From contig JAJTCR010000072.1 in NCBI GenBank assembly GCA_021325695.1, positions 1 to 6,785 of the forward strand: a stretch of DNA of 6,785 nucleotides. The letters are read 5' to 3'. Below the pieces are notes generated by a model, which saw only the letters and a program-made list of their open reading frames with translations, was not told the origin of the DNA and searched no databases. A program made the position numbers and the translations under genes. Positions 1 through 6,785 of the stretch are shown here, piece after piece; positions within the stretch are counted from its first letter, which is position 1, and every line of letters begins with the position of its first letter. This DNA is from Steroidobacteraceae bacterium (lineage in GTDB: Bacteria; Pseudomonadota; Gammaproteobacteria; Steroidobacterales; Steroidobacteraceae).

Positions 1-1
1 G

Positions 2-1069
2 AAGCTCACCCGCGGGCAGCTCGCCCTGCTCAAGAAGCATCCGCAGAACTTCAGGATGAACGTCTATCCGACCCGACGCACGGTCGGGTACGCGAAGACG
101 GTGACCGACAAGGTCGCGGCGCAGGCCGGCAAGGTCTCGTTGCAGGGGTTCGGCCTCAAGGACCTCGACGGGTCGACGACACCGTTCCCGATCCCGCAGA
201 ACGGGCTCGAGGCGATCTGGAATCACCTCGTGCGGTACCTGGGCGGTGGCATCGTGCGTGTCGGGCACTCGTTTCCGGTGCGCCCGAACGGCGACCACTT
301 CAAGATCGGGTTCCGCGCGCAGCGCATCTACGCGCAGAACATCGACGGCGCGGAGCCGAACCGGCTTTTCTATGCGCTCGGCTACTTCACGGAACCGGCG
401 ACGCTGCGCGGCACGATCTTCCTCGTCCACGAACCGGTCGACCAGGTGGCCGAGCAGCGTTCCGCGTGGATCTACAATGCCGGCGCGCGCCGCGTGCGCC
501 GGGCGCCCGACCTCGCCTACGACGGCATCAACGACGGCTCCGAGGGACTGCTCACGACCGACCAGGTCGACGGCTACAACGGCGCGCCGGACCGCTACGA
601 GTGGAAACTGCTGGGCAAGCGCGAGATCTTCGTGCCGTACAACTCGTACAAGTTGTCCGACAAGTCGCTCAGGTACAAGGACATCATCAAGCCGGGCTCG
701 ATCAATCCCGAGTACGTGCGCTACGAACTGCACCGCGTCTGGGTCGTCGAAGGCGCGCTGAAGCCCGGGCAGCGGCACATCTACGGCAAACGCACGTTCT
801 ATCTCGACGAGGACAGCTGGTCGGTGCTCGCCGAGGACGCCTACGACACCCGCGGCGGGCTGTGGCGTGCGTCGCTGCACGGGCTGGCGCAGGCTTACGA
901 CGCCCAGGTGCCGTTCTACCGCTTCGGGATCTACCACGACCTGAACAGCGGCGGTTACCTGGTCGGCGGACTGGACAACGAACTCAAGGAGCCGATCCAG
1001 TTCAACGCGAGGGCGCGCATCACCGAATTCCAGCCGGACGCACTGCGCCGACTGGGGAGCGGGCTCTAG
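2..1069 (+). CDS. DUF1329 family protein, C-terminal part (5' end outside window)
   Basis: The reading frame is open from the left edge, so this is a fragment of 355 residues. The family usually runs to about 450, so roughly 100 N-terminal residues, including any signal peptide, are missing. The ATG at 56 is internal: the 18 codons before it encode in-frame family-like sequence (LTRGQLALLKKHP). Recognisable DUF1329 blocks are SAWIYNAGARRVRRAPDLAYD-like sequence near 461-523, DQVDGYNGAPDRYEWK at 560-607, RYELHRVWVVEG at 719-754 and the YGKRTFYLDEDSW block near 782-820. From family knowledge, these proteins are exported, have a LolA/LolB-like beta fold in some annotations (outer membrane lipoprotein-sorting protein), and often sit beside DUF1302 and MMPL-type RND genes. 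The molecular role is not established; lipid or hydrophobic-ligand handling in the envelope is inference. It converges on the efflux operon and is probably a separate transcription unit starting to the left. Family assignment is confident, function is not. Confidence 0.88.
   Translation, partial: KLTRGQLALLKKHPQNFRMNVYPTRRTVGYAKTVTDKVAAQAGKVSLQGFGLKDLDGSTTPFPIPQNGLEAIWNHLVRYLGGGIVRVGHSFPVRPNGDHFKIGFRAQRIYAQNIDGAEPNRLFYALGYFTEPATLRGTIFLVHEPVDQVAEQRSAWIYNAGARRVRRAPDLAYDGINDGSEGLLTTDQVDGYNGAPDRYEWKLLGKREIFVPYNSYKLSDKSLRYKDIIKPGSINPEYVRYELHRVWVVEGALKPGQRHIYGKRTFYLDEDSWSVLAEDAYDTRGGLWRASLHGLAQAYDAQVPFYRFGIYHDLNSGGYLVGGLDNELKEPIQFNARARITEFQPDALRRLGSGL
1066..1069. other. Shared CTAG holding both convergent stop codons
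   Basis: The + strand DUF1329 gene ends with TAG at 1067-1069 and the minus-strand tetR gene ends with TAG read from 1068-1066. The two genes overlap by the four bases CTAG, so no intergenic DNA remains. I see no hairpin followed by a T run on either strand here, so an intrinsic terminator between the two converging units is not evident. Confidence 0.85.
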
Positions 1070-1680
1070 ACGTCCGTCAGCAGCGGCTGGATCAGTTGCC
1101 GGATCGCCGCGCGAAGCTCGCCGCGGTCGAGGTCGGGTTCGCGTGCGGCCCGCAGCGCGAGACCATCGACGATGAAACGCATCGCCAGTGCGCGCGTCCG
1201 CGCCTGGTCCGCGGTCAGCCCGGCGCCGCCGTCCTCGCGCGGCCGACGCAACCATTGCTCGAACTGCGCGCGCGTCTGCGCGTCCGACGCGAGCAACGCC
1301 TCGGCGATCTGCGGGTTGCGCGTCGCCTCCGCGCTCATCTCGAGCAGCAGCGCGACATTCATGGTGTCCGCGCCCGGCCGGCACCATTGCTCGAACGCCT
1401 GCGCGAGCCCGTCCAGGATCTGCTCCGACGACTGCAGCTGGCGGATGGCGGCCTGTTTCTCCGCGACCTGGCGCTGCACGATCGCGAGCACGATGGCGTT
1501 CTTGTTGTCGAAATAGCGATAGATCAGTCCCGCGCTCATCTGCGCGGTGTCGGCGATGTTCGCCATGCTCGCCGCGTGAAAGCCGTGCTCGATGAAGCAC
1601 TTCAGTGCGGCGCACAGGATGCGGTCCCGCTTCGCATCGGCACGGCTGGCCGCGACTGGACCCGGGGCGTCGATCATCAT
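1066..1680 (-). CDS. TetR/AcrR family transcriptional regulator, last gene of the efflux operon
   Basis: A 204-residue protein, a normal length for TetR repressors. Residues 18-64 form the DNA-binding domain: helix 1 RDRILCAALKCFIEHGF, then the helix-turn-helix with SMANIADTAQMSAGLIYRYF at 38-57 and the usual NK pair at 59-60. Residues 65 onward are helical and unlike any specific ligand-binding type I can name; a BetI-like C-terminal domain is possible. The start is a double ATG (1680-1678 and 1677-1675). The first overlaps the TGA of the channel gene as ATGA, and a strong Shine-Dalgarno GGAGG lies 7 bases upstream at 1692-1688, supporting this start. By analogy with AcrR, MexR-like and NalC-type local regulators, it most likely represses the adjacent pump operon and releases DNA on binding a pump substrate; this is inference. 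Cysteines at 23, 28 and 100 are noted but not known to matter. Its 3' terminal position means it would be made from the same mRNA as the pump. Confidence 0.93.
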   Translation of the reverse strand: MMIDAPGPVAASRADAKRDRILCAALKCFIEHGFHAASMANIADTAQMSAGLIYRYFDNKNAIVLAIVQRQVAEKQAAIRQLQSSEQILDGLAQAFEQWCRPGADTMNVALLLEMSAEATRNPQIAEALLASDAQTRAQFEQWLRRPREDGGAGLTADQARTRALAMRFIVDGLALRAAREPDLDRGELRAAIRQLIQPLLTDV

Positions 1681-3110
1681 CGCGGACCCTCCGTCCAGCC
1701 GCCGCCGAGCACCTTGTAGAGCGTGATGCGATTGGCCTGCTCCGAGAGCCGCGTGGTGATCAACGCCTGCTCGGCCACGTAGAGCGTGCGCTGTGCCTCG
1801 AGCCGCGTCAGGTAGCTGTCGCGTCCCGCCTCGTAGCGGACGCGCGCGATCTCTTCCGCCTTCCCGGCTGCGTCGACCAGTTGCTCCAGTGCCTGCCGCT
1901 GCTCGGCGAGCGTCGACGTCAGTGCCAGCGCGTCTGCCACTTCGCGAAAGCCGCGCTGGATCGCGCCCTCGTAGTCGGCCAGTGCGATGTCGCGGTCTGC
2001 GCGAGCGACACCCAGGTTCGCACGCAGACGCCCGCCCTCGAAGATCGGGATGTTGACGCGCGGCACGAAACTCCACGTGTTGGTGCCGCCGCCGAAGAGT
2101 CCCGACAGCTCGTCGCTGGCCGATCCGACCGTGCCCGTCAGCGTGATGGACGGGAAGAACGCGGCACGCGCCGCGCCGATGCTGGCATTCGCTGCGCGGA
2201 GCCGATGCTCGGCGCTCAGCACGTCGGGCCTGCGCAGCAGCGCCTCGGACGGCATGCCTGCGGGCAGCGCGTCGAGGCCAGTCACGTTGGGATCGAATCC
2301 AGCCGGCAGCAGTTCCGCCTCGACCGGGCCACCGACGAGCAGGTTCAACGCGTTGACGTCCTGTGCGACCTGGCCTGCATAGCGCGCGAGGTCGGCTCGC
2401 GCGGTTTCGACCTGCGTGCGCGACTGGTACACGTCGAGCGACGAGACGGCGCCGAATTCGTGCCGCTTCTGCGTAATGGCGTACGCCTCGTCCCGCGTGC
2501 GCAAGGTCTCGCCCGCGAGCCGCATCTGGTCACGGTCGGCGGCAAGCGTGAGGTAGACGTTGGCGACTTCCGCGATCAGGCTCAGCTGGGCGCTGCGACG
2601 TGTTTCCTCCTGCGCGAGGTAGTCCTGCAACGCGGCCTGGCTCAGGTTGTGCACGCGGCCGAAGAGGTCGAGTTCGAAGGCGGTGACCGCGAGGTCGGCC
2701 GTGAACGTCTCCGTGGTCGGGCGGCCGTCGCCGCCCTGGCGGACCATCGCGCCCGCGGCGTCCACGGACGGCACGCGGTCGGCGCGCTGGATGCGGTACA
2801 GCTGCCGTGCACGCTCGACGTTGGCCACCGACACGCGCAGGTCGCGGTTGTTGACGAGCGCGCGCGCGACGAGTTCCTCGAGCTTCGGATCGACGAAGAA
2901 ATCGCGCCAGCCGACATCGGCGACCACACGGCCCGCGGCATCGGTGGCCGCTGCCGGCGTAACGGGCGTCGCTGTCGTCGAAGGTGGCAGCGGCCACTGG
3001 TCCGGGATCGCCGGCTGCGCCTCGGGCAGCCGCGGTTCGAGCGCGCCGCAACCGCTGACGAGTACCGCGACCGCAACGGCGACCAGCAGGCCCGTGGACG
3101 TCGTGGTCAT
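1677..3110 (-). CDS. RND efflux outer-membrane channel lipoprotein (OprM/NodT family)
   Basis: A complete 477-residue outer-membrane factor, the usual length of OprM, AdeK and CusC relatives. It forms the trimeric barrel and periplasmic alpha-tunnel through which the pump expels substrates. The N-terminus is a lipoprotein signal: hydrophobic residues 8-18, lipobox VSGC with the acylated Cys at 21. An Ala/Thr/Pro-rich linker follows at about 44-60. Family marks in order: GWRDFFVDPKLEELVARAL (67-85), NNRDLRV (87-93), YRIQRADRVP (105-114), FELDLFGRV (145-153), LLRRPDV (291-297), IGAARAAFFP (311-320) and IPIFEGGRL (354-362), covering both halves of the duplicated OEP fold. The start at 3110 is chosen because it gives the signal peptide and overlaps the pump TGA by ATGA; GGGGA at 3121-3117 may serve as ribosome binding site. 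The frame stays open upstream to about 3860, but that part is a shadow of the pump gene. It is probably translationally coupled to the pump. I give no gene symbol because orthology to a named channel cannot be judged here. Confidence 0.95.
   Translation of the reverse strand: MTTTSTGLLVAVAVAVLVSGCGALEPRLPEAQPAIPDQWPLPPSTTATPVTPAAATDAAGRVVADVGWRDFFVDPKLEELVARALVNNRDLRVSVANVERARQLYRIQRADRVPSVDAAGAMVRQGGDGRPTTETFTADLAVTAFELDLFGRVHNLSQAALQDYLAQEETRRSAQLSLIAEVANVYLTLAADRDQMRLAGETLRTRDEAYAITQKRHEFGAVSSLDVYQSRTQVETARADLARYAGQVAQDVNALNLLVGGPVEAELLPAGFDPNVTGLDALPAGMPSEALLRRPDVLSAEHRLRAANASIGAARAAFFPSITLTGTVGSASDELSGLFGGGTNTWSFVPRVNIPIFEGGRLRANLGVARADRDIALADYEGAIQRGFREVADALALTSTLAEQRQALEQLVDAAGKAEEIARVRYEAGRDSYLTRLEAQRTLYVAEQALITTRLSEQANRITLYKVLGGGWTEGPR
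1687..1692 (-). promoter_or_regulatory. Ribosome binding site of the tetR gene
   Basis: GGAGGG on the minus strand, inside the last codons of the channel gene. The spacing is 6-7 bases to the first ATG and 9-10 to the second. It is the best Shine-Dalgarno match among the starts in this window and fixes the regulator's start at the ATGA overlap. Confidence 0.7.
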
Positions 3111-6100
3111 GCCGCGTCCCCGGCCGGGGTCGCTTCCCGCGCGACCGGCGACGCGACCTGCGGATGCGGCTTCTTGCGCACGAGCCAGCGCTCGACCACG
3201 ACGAAGAACAGCGGGATGAAGACCAGGCCGAGGCTCGTGCCGACGACCATGCCGCCGAGCACGCCAGTGCCGATCGCGCGCTGCGCGCCGGAGCCTGCGC
3301 CCGAGGCCAGCGCGAGCGGCAGCACGCCGAAGCCGAACGCGAGCGAAGTCATCAGGATCGGCCGCAGGCGGATCTTGGCGGCCTGCATCGTGCCTTCGAG
3401 CAGGTCCATGCCCTTCTCGTAGTTGGACTTGGCGAACTCGATGATCAGGATCGCGTTCTTGCTCGTGAGCCCCAGCGTGGTCAGCATGGCGACCTGGAAG
3501 TACACGTCGCGCTGCATCCCGAACAGCGTGCTCGCGAGCGTGGCGCCGAGGATGCCGAGCGGCGCGACCATCAGCACCGCGGTGGGGATCGTCCAGCTCT
3601 CGTACAGTGCCGCCAGGCACAGGAACACGATCGCGAACGAGAGCGCGTACAGCAACGGCGTCTGCGTGCCGGCCTCGCGCTCCTGGTAGGACGCGCCGCT
3701 CCATTCGATGCCGAAGCCCGGCGGCAGTTGCTCGACCAGGCGCTCGACCTCCGCCATCGCCTGTCCGGTGCTGACACCCGCCGCCGCTTCGCCCTGGATC
3801 TCCATGGCGGAGACGCCGTTGTAGCGCTCGAGTCGGGGCGAGCCGTACCCCCAGTGCCACGACGCGAACGACGAAACCGGCACCATGCGCCCTTCGCTGT
3901 TGCGCACCGACCAGCGGCGGAAGTCCTCGGGCGACATGCGGAACGGCGCGTCGGCCTGCAGGTAGACGCGCTTCACGCGGCCGCGGTCGATGAAGTCGTC
4001 GATGTAGCTGCCGCCCCAGGCCGCCGACAACGTCGCGTTGATGTCGGACACTTCCACGCCGAGCGCCGCCGCCTTCGCCGTGTCGACGTCGAGCTTGAAC
4101 TGGGGCGTGTCGTCCTGGCCGTTCGGCCGCACGTTCGCCAGCAGCTTGCTCTCGGCAACGAGGCCGAGCAGCTGGTTGCGGGCGGCGGCGAGCGCCGTGT
4201 GGCCGTTGCCGGCGTTGTCCTGCAGGTAGAACGTGAAGCCGGTCGCGACGCCGAGCTCCGGAACGGGCGGCGGCGCGAACGCGAACGCCATCGCGTCCTT
4301 GATCTGCATCAGCGCCTTCATCGCACGCCCGGCCACGGCCTTGACGTGCAGGTCATCGGACTCGCGCTCGTCCCACGGCTGCAGGTTCACGAAGGCCATG
4401 CCGGCGCTCTGGCCACCGCCCGCGAAGCTGAAGCCGACGATGCTGAAGATCGACCGCACGGCAGGCTCGTCCTCGAGGAAGTGCTTCTCGACCTTCTGGA
4501 TGGATTGCAGGGTGCGTTGCTGCGTCGAGCCGACCGGCGCCGAGACCATCGAGATCAGCGAACCCTGGTCCTCGTCGGGCAGGAACGCGCTCGGCAATCG
4601 CAGGAACAGCAGGACCATGACGGCCGCGAGCGCGAGGAACACGAGCAGGAAACGTCCGGTGCGGGCGAGCACGGTGCGTGCGACCCTCTCGTAGCCGTGC
4701 GCCCCGCGGTCGAAGGCCCGATTGAACCAGCGGAAGAATCCACGGGCCTCGTGGTGCTCGCCGCGACGGACCGGCTTCAGCAGCGTGGCGCACAGCGCCG
4801 GCGTGAGCACGATCGCGACCAGCACGGACAACGCCATGGCCGAGACGATGGTTGCCGTGAACTGGCGATAGATCACGCCGACGGAGCCGGCGAGGAACGC
4901 CATCGGAACGAACACCGCAGCGAGCACGAGGCCAATGGCCACGAGCGCGCCGGTGATCTGGTCCATCGACTTGCGCGTCGCCTCGAGCGGCGACAGTCCC
5001 TCTTCCCGCATCAGTCGCTCGACGTTCTCGACGACGACGATCGCATCGTCGACGAGCAGGCCGATCGCGAGCACCATCGCGAACATCGTCAGCACGTTGA
5101 TCGAGAACCCGAGCGCCGACAGCACGCCGAACGTGCCGAGCAGCACGACGGGCACGGCAATGGTCGGGATCAGCGTGGCCCGGAAGTTCTGCAGGAACAG
5201 GTAGATCACGAGGAAAACGAGGACGATCGCCTCGAGCAACGTCTTGACGACCTCGATGATTGCCGCGCGCACGAACGGCGTCGTGTCGAACGGGATGACC
5301 GTTTCGAGCCCGGCCGGAAAGAACGGACGCAGTTCCTCCAGTCGGTCACGCACGGCGTTCGAGGTGGCGAGCGCGTTGGCGCCGGTCGCGAGCGAGATCG
5401 CCACGCCGACGGCCGGCTGGCCGTTGAAGCGGGTGATCGCCTCGTAGCTCTCGGCGCCGAGTTCCACGCGCGCGACTTCGCCGAGCCGCAACGCCGACCC
5501 GTCCGGGTTGCTGCGCACGACGATGTTGCGGAATTGTTCCGGGGTCTGCAGTCGCGACTGCGCGCTGATCGTCGCGTTGAGCTGCTGGCCTTCGATGGCC
5601 GGCGCACCGCCCAGCTGACCGACGGTCACCTGCGCGTTCTGTGCACGCACGGCCGTCGAGATGTCGGCGACCGACAGGCGATAGGTGTCGAGCTTGTTCG
5701 GATCGAGCCAGATACGCATCGCGTACGGCGCGCCGAACAGCTGGATGGTGCCGACGCCCTCGACGCGGCTCAACGGATCGCGCAGGTTCGCGCCGACGTA
5801 GTCGGCGAGGTCCTCGCGCTTCATGCTGCCGTCCTTGGAGACGAAGCCGATGATCAGCAGGAAGCCGGTGCGCGACTTGGTCACGCTCACGCCCTGGCGC
5901 TGCACTTCCTGCGGCAGCAGCGGCATCGCGAGCTGGAGCTTGTTCTGCACCTGCACCTGGGCGATGTCGGGGTTCGTCCCGGACTCGAACGTCAGCGAGA
6001 CGCTCGCCTGGCCCGAGGCCTGGCTCGTCGCGGACATGTAGATCAGGCCGTCGAGGCCTTTCATGTTCTGCTCGATGATCTGCGTGACCGCGTTCTCGAC

Positions 6101-6268
6101 CGCCTCGGCGGACGCGCCCGGATAGCTCGCACTGATCGTCACTGCCGGCGGCGCGATCGTCGGATACATCGAGATGGGCAGCTGCGTGATCGACAGCGCG
6201 CCCGCGATCATGATGATGATCGCGATGACCCACGCGAAGATGGGCCGGTCGATGAAAAAACGTGCCAT
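3107..6268 (-). CDS. RND multidrug efflux pump, HAE-1 type inner-membrane permease (AcrB/MexB-like)
   Basis: A complete 1053-residue proton/drug antiporter, almost the length of AcrB (1049). It starts with the canonical MARFFIDRPIFAWVIAI first membrane helix and has the 12-helix RND layout: one helix, a large periplasmic domain (about 30-335), helices 2-6 (about 336-500), helix 7 (about 540-557), a second periplasmic domain (about 558-865) and helices 8-12 (about 870-1028). Proton-relay residues match AcrB: D407 and D408 in GLLVDDAIVVVENVERL, K937 (AcrB K940) in LTSKNAILIIEF, R967 (R971) and T974 (T978). The hydrophobic drug pocket is also complete: F136, F178, F608, F613, F615 and F626 align with AcrB F136, F178, F610, F615, F617 and F628, and a switch loop with GFSFAGGGQ is present. 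This separates it from metal-exporting CusA-type RND proteins. The true substrates are not readable from sequence. The start lies 12 bases after the adaptor stop; the leader is G-rich but has no strong Shine-Dalgarno. Named relatives include AcrB, MexB and AdeJ; I do not assign one symbol. Confidence 0.97.
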   Translation of the reverse strand: MARFFIDRPIFAWVIAIIIMIAGALSITQLPISMYPTIAPPAVTISASYPGASAEAVENAVTQIIEQNMKGLDGLIYMSATSQASGQASVSLTFESGTNPDIAQVQVQNKLQLAMPLLPQEVQRQGVSVTKSRTGFLLIIGFVSKDGSMKREDLADYVGANLRDPLSRVEGVGTIQLFGAPYAMRIWLDPNKLDTYRLSVADISTAVRAQNAQVTVGQLGGAPAIEGQQLNATISAQSRLQTPEQFRNIVVRSNPDGSALRLGEVARVELGAESYEAITRFNGQPAVGVAISLATGANALATSNAVRDRLEELRPFFPAGLETVIPFDTTPFVRAAIIEVVKTLLEAIVLVFLVIYLFLQNFRATLIPTIAVPVVLLGTFGVLSALGFSINVLTMFAMVLAIGLLVDDAIVVVENVERLMREEGLSPLEATRKSMDQITGALVAIGLVLAAVFVPMAFLAGSVGVIYRQFTATIVSAMALSVLVAIVLTPALCATLLKPVRRGEHHEARGFFRWFNRAFDRGAHGYERVARTVLARTGRFLLVFLALAAVMVLLFLRLPSAFLPDEDQGSLISMVSAPVGSTQQRTLQSIQKVEKHFLEDEPAVRSIFSIVGFSFAGGGQSAGMAFVNLQPWDERESDDLHVKAVAGRAMKALMQIKDAMAFAFAPPPVPELGVATGFTFYLQDNAGNGHTALAAARNQLLGLVAESKLLANVRPNGQDDTPQFKLDVDTAKAAALGVEVSDINATLSAAWGGSYIDDFIDRGRVKRVYLQADAPFRMSPEDFRRWSVRNSEGRMVPVSSFASWHWGYGSPRLERYNGVSAMEIQGEAAAGVSTGQAMAEVERLVEQLPPGFGIEWSGASYQEREAGTQTPLLYALSFAIVFLCLAALYESWTIPTAVLMVAPLGILGATLASTLFGMQRDVYFQVAMLTTLGLTSKNAILIIEFAKSNYEKGMDLLEGTMQAAKIRLRPILMTSLAFGFGVLPLALASGAGSGAQRAIGTGVLGGMVVGTSLGLVFIPLFFVVVERWLVRKKPHPQVASPVAREATPAGDAA
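3117..3121 (-). promoter_or_regulatory. Possible ribosome binding site of the channel gene
   Basis: GGGGA on the minus strand, six bases before the ATG at 3110 and inside the last codons of the pump gene. It is a partial Shine-Dalgarno match, and its G run is one arm of the palindrome at 3118-3129. Reinitiation after the overlapping pump stop could help translation. Confidence 0.4.
3118..3129. repeat. 12-bp perfect palindrome at the pump-channel junction
   Basis: CCCCGGCCGGGG reads the same on both strands. In the operon mRNA it could fold as a 4-bp G:C stem with a GGCC loop, covering the G run proposed as the channel gene's ribosome binding site. Palindromes of this size occur by chance in GC-rich DNA, so any function is speculative. 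Confidence 0.35.
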
Positions 6269-6280
6269 GGGACGCCCGCC

Positions 6281-6784
6281 CTACTGCTGCGTCGATGCCA
6301 CCACCGGCGCGGGCGCGGCGCCGGCCTCCGTGGGCTGCACGGGCGCGCCGGGCCGGATCTTCTGCAGGCCTTCGACGATCACGCGGTCGCCGGCGACGAG
6401 GCCCTCCTCGACGAGCCACTTGTCGCCGACGGTCTGGCTCACGCGCACCTCGCGCACCGCGACCTTGCCGTCGCCACCGACGACCATCGCGGTCGTACCG
6501 CCCTTGGGATCGCGGGCCACGCCCTGCTGCGGGACCAGCAGACCGTTCTCGCGGACGCCGGTGCCGACGACTGCTCGCACGTACATGCCCGGCAGCAGCA
6601 CGTGGTCGGGGTTCGGCACCACGACGCGCAGCGCGAAGCTGCCCGTGGTCGGGTCGACGCTGACTTCGGTGAACGCGAGCTTGCCGGGATGGCTGTACTC
6701 AGTGCCGTCCTCGAGCAGGATCGTGACCGGCATGTCGGACGCGCCGTTGCTGCGGCCCGCGCCGAGTTGCTTGCGCAGCTGCAA
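6281..6784 (-). CDS. RND efflux periplasmic adaptor (AcrA/MexA-like), C-terminal part cut by right window edge
   Basis: The frame is open to the right edge; the visible 167 residues are the C-terminal two fifths of a protein that is normally near 370-400 residues. The first codon in view, TTG at 6784-6782, is an internal leucine rather than a start. The visible sequence covers the end of the beta-barrel domain (MPVTILLEDGTEYSHPGKL, then FTEVSVDPTTGSFALRVVVP and VLLPGMYVRA) and the membrane-proximal domain (LLVPQQGVARDPKG, GDKWLVEEGLVAGDRVIVEG, QKIRPGAPV), all close to AcrA and MexA. The protein ends in a short Ala/Pro-rich tail. The missing N-terminal part should carry the lipoprotein signal, alpha-hairpin and lipoyl domains. 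The adaptor bridges the pump and the outer-membrane channel in the periplasm. It is the most upstream operon gene in view, with its stop 12 bases before the pump start, so the operon promoter most likely lies to the right of the window. Confidence 0.94.
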   Translation of the reverse strand: MQLRKQLGAGRSNGASDMPVTILLEDGTEYSHPGKLAFTEVSVDPTTGSFALRVVVPNPDHVLLPGMYVRAVVGTGVRENGLLVPQQGVARDPKGGTTAMVVGGDGKVAVREVRVSQTVGDKWLVEEGLVAGDRVIVEGLQKIRPGAPVQPTEAGAAPAPVVASTQQ

Positions 6785-6785
6785 C

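Noticed and set aside
56..58. ATG at 56 as the start of the DUF1329 gene
   Set aside because: The frame continues open to the left edge with family-like sequence, and the protein would lack its signal peptide and about a quarter of its usual length.
1036..1075. Inverted repeat GGACG (1036-1040) and CGTCC (1071-1075) as a terminator
   Set aside because: The stem is only five pairs around a 30-base loop and no T run follows on either strand.
466..1719. + strand open frame (417 codons) across the convergent junction
   Set aside because: It is Arg-rich shadow coding that runs in another frame through DUF1329 and antisense to tetR; no family resemblance.
1681..2076. N-terminal extension of the TetR protein (start near 2076)
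   Set aside because: The extension overlaps the channel gene and has no TetR similarity; the double ATG with strong Shine-Dalgarno at 1680 suits the family length.
1605..3422. Long + strand open frame (605 codons) antisense to tetR, the channel and the pump end
   Set aside because: Its product is Arg/Ala-rich with no recognisable family, and it lies opposite three well-supported genes. Long antisense open frames are expected in DNA this GC-rich.
3111..3860. N-terminal extension of the channel protein (start near 3860)
   Set aside because: The extra residues are Arg-rich frame-shifted pump sequence. The lipoprotein signal and ATGA overlap at 3110 define the start.
4353..5607. Several smaller open frames on both strands inside the pump gene
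   Set aside because: All are Arg/Ser-rich shadows of the pump frame without start context or recognisable domains.
5346..6419. Minus-strand open frame (357 codons) overlapping the pump 5' end
   Set aside because: It is an alternate frame of the pump and adaptor genes with low-complexity Arg/Ala content; the pump frame carries clear family motifs.

Overview
The window is a fully coding, GC-rich (about two thirds G+C by eye) stretch of a Gram-negative bacterial chromosome. Every product is typical of Proteobacteria. The GC level, the AcrB/OprM-type pump and the DUF1329 neighbour fit a gammaproteobacterium or betaproteobacterium from soil or water, but the sequence alone does not fix the genus.

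Layout. On the + strand, bases 2-1069 hold the 3' part of a DUF1329-family gene, whose start lies before the window. The rest is one minus-strand operon, read from right to left: the C-terminal part of an RND periplasmic adaptor (6784-6281, cut by the right edge), a complete AcrB/MexB-type HAE-1 inner-membrane pump (6268-3107), a complete OprM/NodT-type outer-membrane channel lipoprotein (3110-1677) and a complete TetR-family regulator (1680-1066). No gap exceeds 12 bases. Pump to channel and channel to regulator each overlap by ATGA, and the DUF1329 and tetR genes converge on a shared CTAG that supplies both stop codons. No RNA gene, mobile element, CRISPR array or long non-coding stretch is present.

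How the genes work together. Adaptor, pump and channel form the three parts of a proton-driven tripartite efflux machine spanning both membranes. All key proton-relay residues and the phenylalanine-rich drug pocket of AcrB are conserved in the pump, so it should be active against hydrophobic or amphiphilic compounds. The TetR protein is probably the local repressor. Unusually it is the last gene of the operon rather than divergent from its head, so its level should follow that of the pump. The operon promoter and operator would lie beyond the right edge and cannot be seen.

The region is mostly a standard efflux operon and I found no convincing new system. The points worth a second look are the terminal, coupled position of the regulator, the zero-gap convergence with the DUF1329 gene, and what that poorly understood family does here.
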